Under the pieces are notes generated by a model. It saw only the letters and a program-made list of their open reading frames with translations. It ran no database searches and was not told the DNA's origin. 64,000 bases of DNA from Nipponacmea schrenckii (lineage: Eukaryota; Mollusca; Gastropoda; Lottiidae). Within the stretch, counting starts at the first letter, position 1. Each line of letters opens with the position of its first letter. The position numbers were made by a program, and so were the translations under genes. Below, in pieces: positions 22,571 through 33,168 of this stretch. The stretch lies in contig CM060199.1 in assembly GCA_030562195.1 (NCBI GenBank), positions 39,762,338 through 39,826,337 of the forward strand, read 5' to 3'.

Positions 22571-23175
22571 AAAGTGAGCGAGAAAGCGAAGCCAGTTGTT
22601 TTTAGTGTTTGTGTTTTGAAAGTGTATACAAATATTTACAGCCACGATGATCATTATTCCCCGCATGCTTACGGCATGGTTTTTATCTAGATGTTAACTA
22701 AAACGGATGGCCAGTAGATCATCAGGTCGAAAAAAAACCTTAGCATTGAACTTGTTTCTTATCTGTATACACCAGAAGATCAAAGGTTTCTAACATTGAT
22801 TACATTAAGTCAATGCCTTCAGCAAATAATCAAAAAACATTTGTCTTTTTTACTGTTAATTAATTTGAAAATTTGTATTTTTCTGTTTGAAATTTATCAC
22901 AATCAACCATGCGGGTTGTTAGATCGGCGCCTTGAGCCACCACTAGTAAAGAACGTTCACAATACTTGAAATGTCAATCGACGTTTCGTTTCAAATATCA
23001 GAAAGTTTCTCAAGTAGATTTCAGTGTAATTCACTTCCTCGAGACTTAATTCTCTTATTGATTTCAAATAAATGACTTCATTTGCTTTGATTAAAACTGT
23101 ACAAACGTATACTTTCCTTTTTAAATCATTGTGAACTGATGTAAAAGGGATGCGGTGGGTTATAGATCCGTAATT
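22571..23175. other. spacer
   Basis: The segment GCGCCTTGAGCCACCACTAG near 22928 resembles the complement of the SINE-A head (TGAGCCACCACT), too short to be sure. A CGACGTTTCG motif lies at about 22979. No gene is supported. Confidence 0.35.
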
Positions 23176-23370
23176 TCCATCAGACGTCGATTGCCACTTT
23201 ATGCTTCCCAAATAGGTTTTACTTTCAATAGATTGTATAAAAAGTCCATGATAAGAGAGAATTAGTCTATGTTCCTTGAGTTATAAGATTCTATAAGTGA
23301 TAACACGGGATAACATCATCAGCCATAACTGTGTTATTACAACGAACCTGATGTACGTATAGTCCCCTAC
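23176..23370 (+). repeat. left copy of a ~200-bp direct duplication
   Basis: About 190 bp, sharing ACGTCGATTGCCACTTT (23184), GATTGTATAAAAAGTCCATG, ATAAGAGAGAATTAG and AGATTCTATAAGTGA, recurs in the same orientation at 25040-25295 (offset about 1865). The two copies bracket the 40-bp array and a SINE-A tail. No TG..CA ends are evident, so I do not call them LTRs. Confidence 0.8.
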
Positions 23371-23399
23371 ATAGCAGAACACACCCTCTCCATGACAGG

Positions 23400-24485
23400 T
23401 CACAGCCTCACCCATGGTAGAAAACAATCTTGTCGAGAGCAGTACAACCTCGCCTTTGACAAACGGACCGCTTCCATAGCAACCAAGGCAAAACCACTTC
23501 ATTCATAGCACAACCACATTGTTCATAGCTAACGAATCAGAGCAGACGAATCTTGTCGAAACTAGACCATCATCGTCCAGAGCAGAAGAACCTTGTCCAA
23601 AACTCACCACCAACTTCGTCTAGAGCAGACGAACCTTGTCCAAACCTCAACACCACTTTCGTCCAATGCGGACGAATCTTGTCGAAGGTAGACCATCATC
23701 GTCCAGAGCAGAACAATCTTGTCGAAAGCAGACCATCATCGCCCAACGTAGACGAATCTTGTCGAAAGCAGACCATCATCGTCCAGAGCAGAACAATCTT
23801 GTCCATAGCTCACCATCAACTTCGTCCAATGCAGACGAATCTTGTCGAATGTAGACCATCATCGTCCAGAAAAGAACAATCTTGTCGAAAGCAGACCATC
23901 ATCGTCCAACGCAGACGAATATTGTCGAGGGTATACCATCATCGTCCAGAGAAGAACAATCTTGTCGAAAGCAGACCATCATCGTCCAGAGCAGAACAAT
24001 CTTGTCCATAGCTCACCATCAACTTCGTCCAGAGCAGACGAATCTTGTCCAAGGCTCACCACCATCATCGTCCAACGCAGACGAATATTGTCGAAGGTAG
24101 ACCATCATCGTCCAGAGAAGAACAATCTTGTCGAAAGCAGACCATCATCGTCCAGAGCAGAACAATCTTGTCGAAAGCAGACCATCATCGTCCAAAGCAG
24201 ACGAATCTTGTCAAAGCAGACCATCATCGTCCAGAGCAGAACAATCTTGTCGAAAGCAGACCATCATTGTCCAAAAAGCAGGTGAATCTTGTAAGCAGAC
24301 AATCATCTTCCAGAGCAGAACAACCTTGTCTAAAGCAGACGAATCTTGAAAGCAGACCATCATCGTCGAAAGCAGACGAATCTTGAAAGCAGACCATCAT
24401 CGTCGAAAGCAGACGAATCTTGTCGAAAGCAGACCAACTTCGTGAAGAGCAGACGAATCTTGTCGAAAGCAGACCACTTTCGCCT
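23400..24485. repeat. 40-bp minisatellite, degenerate flanks
   Basis: Units of about 40 bp (24121 and 24161 are in register) contain CCATCATCGTCCAGAGCAGA and ACAATCTTGTCGAAAGCAGA. The middle (about 23560-24300) is the most regular. The flanks are shorter or mixed units, and a pairwise alternation of CAGAGCAGAACAATC and CAACGCAGACGAATC types suggests a two-unit higher-order period. Several plus-strand frames of 70-150 codons run through it, rich in S, H and P; they depend on the array and have no conserved codon pattern. Confidence 0.9.
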
Positions 24486-24499
24486 AGAGCACATTTGGC

Positions 24500-24575
24500 T
24501 ACCGATCCCATATCGTCTTCATTAGCCAATTAAGTGTAGAAGAGTAGGACGTAAAACTCCATTCATTTCCTCATC
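24500..24575 (+). mobile_element. SINE-A 3' tail
   Basis: CGTCTTCATTAGCCAATTAA, then GTGTAGAAGAGTAGGACGTA and AAACTCCATTCATTTCC. It lies directly at the right edge of the 40-bp array. Confidence 0.75.
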
Positions 24576-25039
24576 ACATGCTTTGATAACAAAACAAGGA
24601 ACTAGTAATGAGCCATATTAATAACGACGATAGTGAGAGTAATTTAATCTCTAGAACCAAACAGCAGCTATGCCAGTTTCAGAGATTTGGTATAATGATA
24701 GCGAGTGTCAATATTTACATTCCTTAGTAATAATAATATACATGTTTATTTGGGTTGTTTGGTAAATACAGATATATCTACCATAGTTTATCATGTTATC
24801 AAAAGGTACTAACATATTAATATAGTGGTTTTCTTTTCAGGTTAATTATTAAACATGGCCAAGTTCATTTCCACTTGAATGAAATCATTTCACGACAACG
24901 TATACATATTATAGAAATAAATATTTTGTTATCTTGTTGTTAATTGAGCATTAAGGTTTTATGGTATATATTATTTGTAGTGCAATGTTCATATCATATA
25001 ATTACTTCTTATTACAATATACTTATTTCATTGTATTAT
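24576..25039. other. AT-rich spacer
   Basis: Nothing recognised. Confidence 0.4.
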
Positions 25040-25295
25040 TTCCACCATACGTCGATTGCCACTTTGTGCTTCCCGAATGGGTTTTACTTCCAATAGATTG
25101 TATAAAAAGTCCATGATAAGAGAGAATTAGACTATGTTAGAATTAGACCTGGAATAGTAAGATTCTATAAGTGAACACGGAATAACATCATTAGTCTAAT
25201 CACCAGGGATCAGCAAAGTGCAAAATTTGTTGTACTTGCCTTGAAAATAACGGTGTTATCAAAACGAACCTGTGTCTAAGTATAGTCGACCACTG
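25040..25295 (+). repeat. right copy of the ~200-bp duplication
   Basis: Same order of blocks as 23176-23370, with an extra 60 bp or so inserted near 25200-25250. Divergence is modest, so the duplication is not very old. Confidence 0.8.
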
Positions 25296-25442
25296 ATTAA
25301 TCTGTCAACAAGGTTTCGATAATTTACACAGTCCATAACATCAGACATTGAACTTATCATAAACAATAGTGTTTCCTTTTTAATAGGTTCCTGTTATTGA
25401 TTCAGCGAAAAACATCCATGTTTTTGTGTTTTTGTACATCTT

Positions 25443-25948
25443 TTGGCAAACAACTTTTCGATATTTTACATTGGGCATGACATTGTTGTTGTTATTATCA
25501 TTATGTGTTTTATTGTTCAGCTGAGTGGGTATTAATTCCAATGCAATGTTTTCGTACGTTATATCTGTTTACAACGTTACGATATTTTACATTGGGCATG
25601 ACATTGTAATTATTATTATCATTAAGTGTTTTATTGTCCAGCTGTGTGGGTATTAATTCCAATGCAATGTTTTCGTACGTTATATCTGTTAACAACGTTA
25701 CGATATTTTACATTGGGCATGACATTGTAATTATTATTATCATTAAGTGTTTTATTGTCCAGCTGTGTGGGTATTAATTCCAATGCAATGTTTTCGTACG
25801 TTATATCTGTTAACACCGTTTCGATATTTTTCATTGGGCATGACATTGTAATTATTATTATCATTAAGTGTTTTATTGTCCAGCTGTGTGGGTATTAATT
25901 CCAATGCAATGTTTTCGTACGTTATATTTGTTTCGGTATTTTACATTG
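25443..25948. repeat. 121-bp tandem repeat, about 4 copies
   Basis: CATTGGGCATGACATTGT recurs at 25469, 25590, 25711 and 25832, an exact 121-bp period. Each unit also contains AAGTGTTTTATTGTCCAGCT, ATTAATTCCAATGCAATG and TTTCGTACGTTATATCTG. The junction segment AACACCGTTTCGATATTTT resembles the GAAACGTT core of other arrays on the opposite strand. Minus-strand frames across it are incidental. Confidence 0.95.
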
Positions 25949-26391
25949 ACTATTCGTTCGCAGCTTAATAAGCCACTACAATTCATAATTCATAATTCTT
26001 GATCTAGCAAATTTTCAATTCCGTATGCATCCATAAAACCCAGCAAAGACACTTTTTAAAAGTGTCACGGAGATTACGAACTTTTACATTTCAATCCTCT
26101 AATGCTATTAACGGTTTTTCGATTTTGAGCAAAAACATATGGCTTGATAAGCTTCTTATTGAGCCAAACACAATATGTTTTTTATTTTTTTTTGTAATAA
26201 GACACAAATAAATACAGTATAAAACCTAATATAGGATTATCGTTTTCTTCCAAGATTTTTTCAGCTAAAAAAAACAAATATTACGCTTATATTCTTTAAG
26301 TTCTTTTAAATTTTTCCTTTAAAATATATTGATGTTCAAGAATGGGAATTCTATTTATTCTATAATCAATTGTACCTGTAATTATCTCGGA
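25949..26391. other. AT-rich spacer
   Basis: No gene or array is recognised. Confidence 0.4.
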
Positions 26392-26686
26392 TTAAAGGGA
26401 CTCTTTTCATCAGTAGATATATCTGACGACATAAATAACACAAAATATAAATAAATATTCAAAAAACTAAGTAATTATCCATTAAATATGCATTTGATTA
26501 TTGAAAAAAAAACGCTTAATAAATTGATTAAAAAAATGACTTAGTTTTGTGAGTTTTCCAGTGAGTTTTCCAGATTTTACAGGGATTCTGTTACCTTTAT
26601 GACACCAGGTAAGTTCATTGATGAATATATATAACCATTCTTGAAACCAAAATCCATATTCATGCCAAGACGCAGTATCACTTTAA
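26392..26686. mobile_element. TTAA-flanked MITE, second copy
   Basis: A 295-bp element with intact TTAA at both ends (26392-26395 and 26683-26686). The right end reads GACGCAGTATCACT|TTAA, as at 10892. The left terminal repeat is shortened to TTAA|AGGGACTC. It shares TAAGTAATTATC, ATGCATTTGATTATTG, TTTACAGGGATTCTGTTACC and CCAGGTAAGTTCA with the 10543 copy. A short local duplication, GTGAGTTTTCCA, is present at about 26548-26572. Confidence 0.75.
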
Positions 26687-27231
26687 GTTTGAATTCTTTT
26701 GAAACGTTCAACGATTTTTTGCTTAAAAGTTCATATCTCGTAACATTTTTCAATAAATAGATTAACAAGGCCTTAACTCTCCTGAGTCATACTGACATAT
26801 AGCTGATTTTACATAATTATATAATATATAAAATCTCATAATATTGCCCACTAACACACACTGACCTGTTAGTAATACAGAAAATGACATTAGTATTCAA
26901 TATTCAATACCGAGAAAGTCGTGAAATGACAGGTTGTCCATTACGCCACTATGAGAGATCATAACTGTCGTGGTCATGTTACAATATATGATAAATCATG
27001 TCTACCTTTGTGAGATTATCTTTCATATTTGACATTGTGTTAATAATATATTTGTCCTGGTGGACTCGTCGACAATTGAGAGATGACGTCGTCTGATAAT
27101 AACGAATTTCAACACAAATCAAATGGGTTTTCGAAGGCTTATGGTGCCTTAAAGTGTGTCATAATACCAAATTATACATATATTAAACTAAGAAAGATAA
27201 TTAAAACAACTACAGGGAGCCCAAAATGAAA
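26687..27231. other. AT-rich spacer
   Basis: Nothing recognised. Confidence 0.4.
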
Positions 27232-27305
27232 ATGAATCGAGTTTCACGTCCTAATCTTCTGTACCTAATGCACTAATGTAAACGAGCCCAAGATTCAAAT
27301 CTGTT
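27232..27305 (-). mobile_element. SINE-A 3' tail, minus
   Basis: GAGTTTCACGTCCTAATCTT, then CTGTACCTAATGCACTAATG, the complement of the family 3' end. Confidence 0.65.
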
Positions 27306-28140
27306 ATCATTGTCGTTTATTGGAAGATGGTGTAGAAATTCCACTGGTTTCGGTAGCTGTATGTTGCTTTCTATTCTCTCCATCCTATTCCAAAGTAAAA
27401 TAATTATGATTGTCTAGGCAAACATCTTGAACGAGGTGAATTCAATCTTTTCTAAACAATTGTTGTAATCTATTTGAGTTAAGGAATGGCCAATTTGCAG
27501 CGTCTTGTTCACAACTAGGTTAATTTCCTTTAACAATTATTTTCATGGAATTAATTTGTGGAAGGTCATATCGAACGTGAAATAACAAAAGAATATAATC
27601 AATGTCATAATAAGATCATATATAGTAGAGGGGGGGGGGTTATAATATAGACGATTTAGTCAGTGGGGATGCTGGATATCGGAATATAATTCATGAATGA
27701 TCTTTGAGAATGATCAACTATAGTCGGTAGAACTATAGAATTTAACATAAGTATTTAATCTACTAAGTTTTATGGAATAATAATTACTGAGTGTATTGTT
27801 ATTCCATAAAACTTAGTTATTATAACCATACTACCAATTACTAAATTCCATATACAGAAGATAGTATTTAACTATTTAATCTTTCTATTTGTTTATTGTT
27901 GAAGTGTTGGCTTCGTCCCCTAGAAAATTTTTTTTCACTTATTTCCGAGTTTAGAATGTTTGAAATCGGTATAATTGGGGAATATTTGTTAAAAGGAATT
28001 CTGCTCTTTAACAATTGTTCACTGTCATTTAGGCTTAAGGTGTTATATAGCCCTGTTTGGTTTTGATAAACCTTAATATATTTCATCTTAAGCACTAGTC
28101 AGTTAAAACAGGATTAGTCTCAGGCTGTTACCGAGTTCTC
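27306..28140. other. AT-rich DNA with a palindrome
   Basis: Contains a G10 run at 27631, the hairpin at 27762-27817, and a 75-codon minus-strand frame at 27868-28095 (it includes NQTGLYNTLSLNDSEQLLKS). That frame reads like a protein but has no splice or promoter evidence. Confidence 0.35.
27762..27817. repeat. 19-bp perfect inverted repeat
   Basis: ACTAAGTTTTATGGAATAA (27762-27780) and its exact complement (27799-27817) are separated by an 18-nt loop. The flanks do not pair, so it is a hairpin or a small foldback remnant. Confidence 0.9.
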
Positions 28141-28167
28141 ATAACGTTAAAATGCTCCCATTAAAAC

Positions 28168-28719
28168 CAGGGGCGCAGATCGCTTTTCAATGTGGGGGGG
28201 GGGGACCAGTGGCGTACCGAGGATTTACTCAAAAGGGGTCGGCATGAGAACGTTTCAGTTGAGCTTGTGTCACCGGATCTTCATTTTTACGCCCGTGCGA
28301 ATAAATTCGCTTGTTTGCCCGTGTCCGATGTGTTCTACAGGGCCTGGTTGGTCCGATAGGGCGCTGGGCGTCCGATACCTTTCAACCTATCAACTTTAAT
28401 TTCTGTGGCGGTCCGTCAATTTTACTGATCACATGACATGATTGACGAAAATATGCGACCGACTTCGTGACGACGCGACGACGCTTCTAAAGAGTGAGTG
28501 CAGAAAAACGAAGAAATTGTCCCTCTGTCGCCGAAGGCGCAAAATTTCGGAACTTTGATGTTCTTGAATGCTAAATTGTGCTTATTTTACGCCTACAAAA
28601 GACACCCTACTCAAATCATTTGTGGGGGCGATACATGATATCATGTCTCCCTCCTGGATTTCTGATGGGGGGGGGGACGTGTCCCCCTGCAACCCCCCCC
28701 CCCTGGATCTGCGCCCCTG
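28168..28719. mobile_element. hAT-like MITE, about 550 bp
   Basis: Perfect 14-bp terminal inverted repeats, CAGGGGCGCAGATC at 28168-28181 and its complement at 28706-28719, bound a segment with long G and C runs. Termini of the CAG-GGCG type are characteristic of hAT elements. An 8-bp target duplication is not clear. A second hAT-like start, CAGTGGCGTACC, lies at 28206, suggesting a nested or composite structure. The 163-codon plus-strand frame at 28568-29059 begins inside it and crosses its end, so it is not a gene. No transposase is present. Confidence 0.7.
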
Positions 28720-28796
28720 CTGTCAAACGATTAATGTCATTAACGATTTTTTTAAACGGTTAAACACGACAACCCTCCTTTATGTACACCCTTTTC

Positions 28797-28856
28797 GTCA
28801 CTTGACGTCATGTATAGTTCCAAGAGCTCTAACCGAATGTGCTACAGAACCACTCG
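28797..28856 (-). mobile_element. SINE-B head fragment
   Basis: ACTTGACGTCATGTATAGTT then GCTCTAACCGAATGTGCTAC matches the tRNA-like head of SINE-B (compare 60013-60060). Only the A-box side is kept. Confidence 0.55.
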
Positions 28857-29179
28857 TACCACGCCCCTTTTCAATACAATACTTTCCGATAAGCTATTCC
28901 GAGTCTCACGCGGATACAATGTGTAATTACTTTAGTGATCAAAAGGAAAACAAAACAGATTGTCTTAAACAGATCGATATACTTATTTTAACATTCAATA
29001 TTAGATGCAATATAATAATAAACAGGTTAAGATATATTTTGTATTCAAACATGCCATGAATCACCAGGTCATTTCCACAGTCGACAGTTCAACACCGGTG
29101 TTATCAGATCATCTAAATATTCTAGAGAATGTCCACCTTGTTCTTTTAGATGATACCAGTAACAGATCACTACCTTAGT
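28857..29179. other. AT-rich spacer
   Basis: Nothing recognised. Confidence 0.4.
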
Positions 29180-29385
29180 AGTATAATATTGTCAGTAGAG
29201 CTTTATTAGCCTAAACATTTGTAAAACAATCTCAGAAGGGCGTTATTAGCCAAAACAGCAGTATAACAATCTCAGGAGAGCGTTATTAGCCAAAACAGTA
29301 GTATAATATTCTCAGAAGGGCCAAATTAGCCAAACAGTAGTATAACATTCTTAGAAGAGCCATATTAACAAAAACAGTAGTATTA
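29180..29385. repeat. 40-bp tandem repeat, 5 copies
   Basis: CGTTATTAGCCAAAACAG recurs at 29241 and 29281, giving a 40-bp period, with GTATAACAATCTCAGAAG in the other half. It is unrelated to the 40-bp array at 23.4 kb. Confidence 0.9.
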
Positions 29386-29467
29386 CCAAAAGACATATGC
29401 CAGTCAACCAGTTAAACTATATATAGTAGTGTAGCTACGAGAAGATTATTGTGGACTACTTTAGCAG

Positions 29468-29535
29468 TCTGAAACAATCCACTAATGTTTTCACTCTTGC
29501 TCCGTTGCATTTGCGTGGGAAGAAACGGAAGCCTT
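29468..29535 (+). CDS. weak candidate exon
   Basis: An acceptor (CTACTTTAGCAG) and a strong donor (CCTT|GTAAGTTC) enclose 68 nt that are open in one frame: one nucleotide, 22 codons including NVFTLAPLHLRGKKRKP, then one nucleotide. It cannot join directly to 50764-50927 because the join would make a stop codon. Product unknown. Confidence 0.25.
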
Positions 29536-31339
29536 GTAAGTTCGATAAGTGAACATTATTACGCTTAGTTTTTCAATAAACAAATTATATACAAATCGGA
29601 TCAAAACGAAATATATTGTGAAAATATTGACTATAGTACAATTGATCATTTGTTTCTACTCCAACGTCTTTTCATGTATTGTATATATTGATTCTGGCTG
29701 TTAAGACGTCGTTAACAATGTAAGGACAATACAACTTATACAATACCAGGACAACGTCTTCTGATCTTTACCACGAGAAAGACAAGAAGATAACTCCCAG
29801 CGATGCTGCTGTGATGATCAGCTAAGGTTTTGAATCCTATGCAATACCCGAGAGTATAAAGAAACCTACTACTTTACTATTATTGCTCCGGATTTTGTTT
29901 TCGACGAGATTTCTTGCTACTGAAATTGAAATTGTGTTGCTTAATGGTATCTATTTCCTATGAGTGGACAGATTGTTTTGTCGTCTTCTTTTAGGTGCAA
30001 AAGCGTTAGACGCCAAACTTCCTTTATTCTTTTTTAATTGTTAAGGTAGACTGGATAACAGAGTATTTAGTCTCGTACATAACATCTTTAAATACGAGAT
30101 ATTGAGCGAATTGTATAACTAAGGTCTTGTTATCTCTGTTGAATAATAAATCAATGTTATTCTTAAAACTATCAATGAAACACAGCTGTATGGGACTGTG
30201 TCACAAATACAATTTTTCAAGAAATAATGCTTAAGACACAGAACACACTCGACCGTATTATTTTGTAAACAGTATATAGATCAGCAGATCAATGCCCAAG
30301 TTACCAGACACCAGATTATCACCAACGCCAGCAAGCAATGGCCAATATTCATGTCCGAATCTCTTCATTTCCAATTACATGTAAATATGACAAGGATATC
30401 TGACATTTCAACAGGCCGATGATTAATGATTTGAGGACAGAGTTTTATTAGATATTAGATCGAGAGATAATATGTCGGTAAGTCTGGTAATTAGTGGTGA
30501 TTAACTCGATAATTAACATCAGAATGTAATGACAAATTACGTCATTAAATATACAATGCTAGATATTATACTGTCAAGTCAATGTAACAGTTTATTAACC
30601 ACTCAATAACTTGTATTTAGTAGTCCAGTTCAGTTCATTATTGACATGAGTCATGTACTCATCGGCAGAAATATATAAACATATGTTACAAAATACATAA
30701 TAAAATATCAACATCAAACATAGGCCTACATAGAGTTTTCCTGAAGAGAGCAGTAAAAAGTAAAACAAGATATTAATTTGATAGCTCTGCTTTCCTATTT
30801 TCACACAAAACTAAAAACTTTACTAAATTTGATAATTTTTTAACGCTCTCTGAGTTTATCAACTTTAAATTTAAATGGGAAAAAGTAGGAAAGAGAAGGG
30901 CAAGAGAACTGAAATAGAATGAAATAACATGGTAGCGTTGAAGGGACGGGGAGGGTGTCGGGGGCACACAACATGATACATGTGTAAATTGACACCAATG
31001 TATCCTGACATACACGCATAACTTATGATCCGAGATATAACATATGCCAGAATAAGGTTCGATGTTAAAATGAAAAAAGCTGCCTCTCGACAATTCAAAA
31101 GACATTAAACGATTTACTTTTTGTCACTTACAATTTTGACTTAAAAAATGTCAATCAGAATTTAAATCTGAAGAATTATCACATCTTTTCAGAGACGATT
31201 TAACCTGGGAATTGTCAGTCCAAAAAGTTCAATATATCACATGAAACAGGTCAAGTAGTATACGTCTTCCAAAACTACTATAATATATTTACTTTAACTT
31301 TAATACCTTTAACTACTAATAGTTTTGTGACAATCTGAA
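29536..31339. other. AT-rich DNA
   Basis: Open frames at 30595-30804 and 30773-31105 (minus) are hydrophobic or unremarkable and lack flanking signals. No repeats are recognised. Confidence 0.35.
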
Positions 31340-31384
31340 GAATTGATACACTATGTATTGCAGCATGACAAGTACTTTCATGTA

Positions 31385-31770
31385 CCAAAACTACCTAGTT
31401 TAGATTCAGATCGCTGGAACGAACTTAACTTTCATCAACAACAACTACCTATTATGATATCAGATCCACTGAAGCGAACGTAACTTGTCATCTACCAACA
31501 ACTATCTAGTTTGATATAGCATCACTGCATGTTAACTTGTCATCTACCATCAACTCATGTATACATTGCAAGCAAACGTTAACTTGCCATCTACCAACAC
31601 CTACCTAGTTTATGATATCAGCACCTGCTGGATTCGAACGTTAACTTGTCATCTACCAACAATTACCTAGTTTGCGATATCAGTCATACTTGCTGATCTA
31701 CCAACACTACCTAGTTTGATATCTTGTCATCTGCTTACCAACAATTACCTAGTTTGCGATATCTACCAAC
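31385..31770. repeat. 62-bp degenerate repeat, locus 1
   Basis: Irregular copies of a unit containing CAACTACCTAGTTTGATATC, GAACGTTAACTTGTCATCTA and CCAACAA. Spacing varies through many deletions. The same unit forms a more regular 62-bp array at 44065-44430, so this is an older or more eroded sister array. Confidence 0.85.
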
Positions 31771-32152
31771 CGAAAATTGTCCCGACTAATTTTTGACCTC
31801 TGAAAGTAATTAACAAAGAAAATCACACTGTTACCGTTAACAATGAAATTTTCAAACAACAACAATCGCCATAAATACAGGGTTATTTTTTAATATAAAA
31901 TTACTTTTGACATCCCTTGCCAAAAGTTAATTTAATTTCAAGGAATGAATCTGAGGTTTCAGATTAAAATAAATTCTCCAAACTTTATCGACTGGAACGG
32001 TATTTGAATCAAATACATTTCTTGCCAGCCACGAGGTTATTCAAATTACAGGAAGCGTGTGAAACATACCAGACAGGTGTTGAACATAATATGATTCAAG
32101 ACGAACGAGTATAATAATTTGATGAGTTTCCGTTAAGTGTTTTAAATATTTA
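31771..32152. other. AT-rich spacer
   Basis: Nothing recognised. Confidence 0.4.
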
Positions 32153-32255
32153 AAAATCAGGGAAAATTGGAGAGGGGTCATAAAGGCGTAAGCCTGTTCC
32201 CTAGTCCCACTAATGTATTAATAAAATAATATTTATAAAAAAATATATGAAAATC
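32153..32255 (+). mobile_element. retroelement 3' end (family R), copy 1
   Basis: CAGGGAAAATTGGAGAGGGG, then TCATAAAGGCG and AAGCCTGTTCCCTAGTCCCA, then AATAAAATAATATTTATAAAAAAAT. The same series occurs at 46295-46400 in the same orientation. The blocks are followed by an AATAAA hexamer and an A-rich end, as in a LINE or SINE 3' end. No coding part is identified. Confidence 0.6.
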
Positions 32256-32669
32256 ATGCAGTTTGATTTACGATTACATGAATTATACAATCCGACTTCA
32301 TTATAAGACTTTTGTGAATTTGTATCCTATAGTCTTTGTATATTTCATACAGATCGAAACAGTTGCGTTGGGTTATGTGACCACTTGCTGTCATTTCAGA
32401 GTTGGTGTGAAGCTGGCATCGGATTTCAAACGTTTATTCTTCAACATATTCCCTTATTTTTCTTTTATTTTACTTTATACATCAAACGATATCTACTCTG
32501 TTATGTTACAGTTTTATTGTAATTCTCGATGCCAATTGATAGATACGGAGGCTTATTTTGATAATCGGCATCCCTGTGAACAAGTTTCTATGTATCGGAT
32601 ATTTCTAAATGATGCCTTTAAACAGAACGATATATATTGTCCGTCCTGGAGTTCGATTCTATGTGTTTG
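32256..32669 (+). other. 136-codon open stretch, doubtful
   Basis: The frame 32263-32673 is open and is preceded internally by acceptor-like ATTTCATACAG and GTCATTTCAG. The residues are F/Y/I-rich as expected of AT-rich DNA. It ends exactly at the edge of the MITE at 32670. I do not call it coding. Confidence 0.25.
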
Positions 32670-33168
32670 TTAAAGGGGCCCAGGCTTGATTTTTAGGGGT
32701 CGTTTTGGGCCTTTGTTACATTTAAACAGTCCTCAGAAATATTCAAGCTCTGAGAAAATCGCAAAATACCTTGAAATATGCCTCAAACAAAAATATTCAC
32801 TTTTCATTTTTTTTCCGTGCTGTACGCGGATGGTCTCCAGTCAGTCTGAAAATTGTGTGTCCTGTTGACAAAGTCTACAATTGAAAAATGCGTTGTAGTC
32901 TGTTTATATAGATGACCGCTATTGCACGACGGGAAGGATAACTCTTTGATTATCAAGACGAACCGTTTTCCAATATGGCGGGACGTTCGTAATTTCTTAA
33001 GTCATTATGATTTTTCAAACACGGATTATTATGGATACACATGGATTTGAAGGTTCAAATTTCAAAGGTAAGCTCTGTAGACTATTTCTGATAAGCTAAC
33101 CAAAAGATTTCATGTGTTTGAGGCTGTCGGATGATTGTCCGAAACAAATAAAGCCTGGTCCCCTTTAA
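32670..33168. mobile_element. TTAA-flanked MITE, 499 bp
   Basis: TTAA target duplications (32670-32673 and 33165-33168) flank terminal inverted repeats: AGGGGCCCAGGCTTGATTT on the left, and the complement of AGGGGACCAGGCTTTATTT on the right. This is the clearest TTAA-type element here and fits a non-autonomous piggyBac-like MITE. It has no transposase. An internal block, GGATACACATGGATTTGAAGG, is shared with 37547-37825 and 46770-46900. Confidence 0.85.

Noticed and set aside
21923..22690. Open frames of 212-247 codons on both strands
   Set aside because: They exist only because the 42-bp unit is divisible by three and lacks stops. Unit variants are non-synonymous and no strand is preferred.
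23553..24529. Several overlapping frames of 70-150 codons, S/H/P-rich
   Set aside because: They follow the 40-bp array in shifting frames, with no conserved codon pattern and no spl​ice or start evidence.
23176..25295. LTR retrotransposon with 200-bp LTRs
   Set aside because: No TG..CA ends, primer-binding site, polypurine tract or coding interior. The interior is an array and a SINE tail.
28568..29059. 163-codon plus-strand frame
   Set aside because: It starts inside the hAT-like MITE and runs across its end into unrelated DNA, including a SINE-B fragment.
32263..32673. 136-codon plus-strand gene
   Set aside because: Length is near the chance maximum for this base composition, residues are F/Y/I-rich, and the frame runs up to a MITE boundary.
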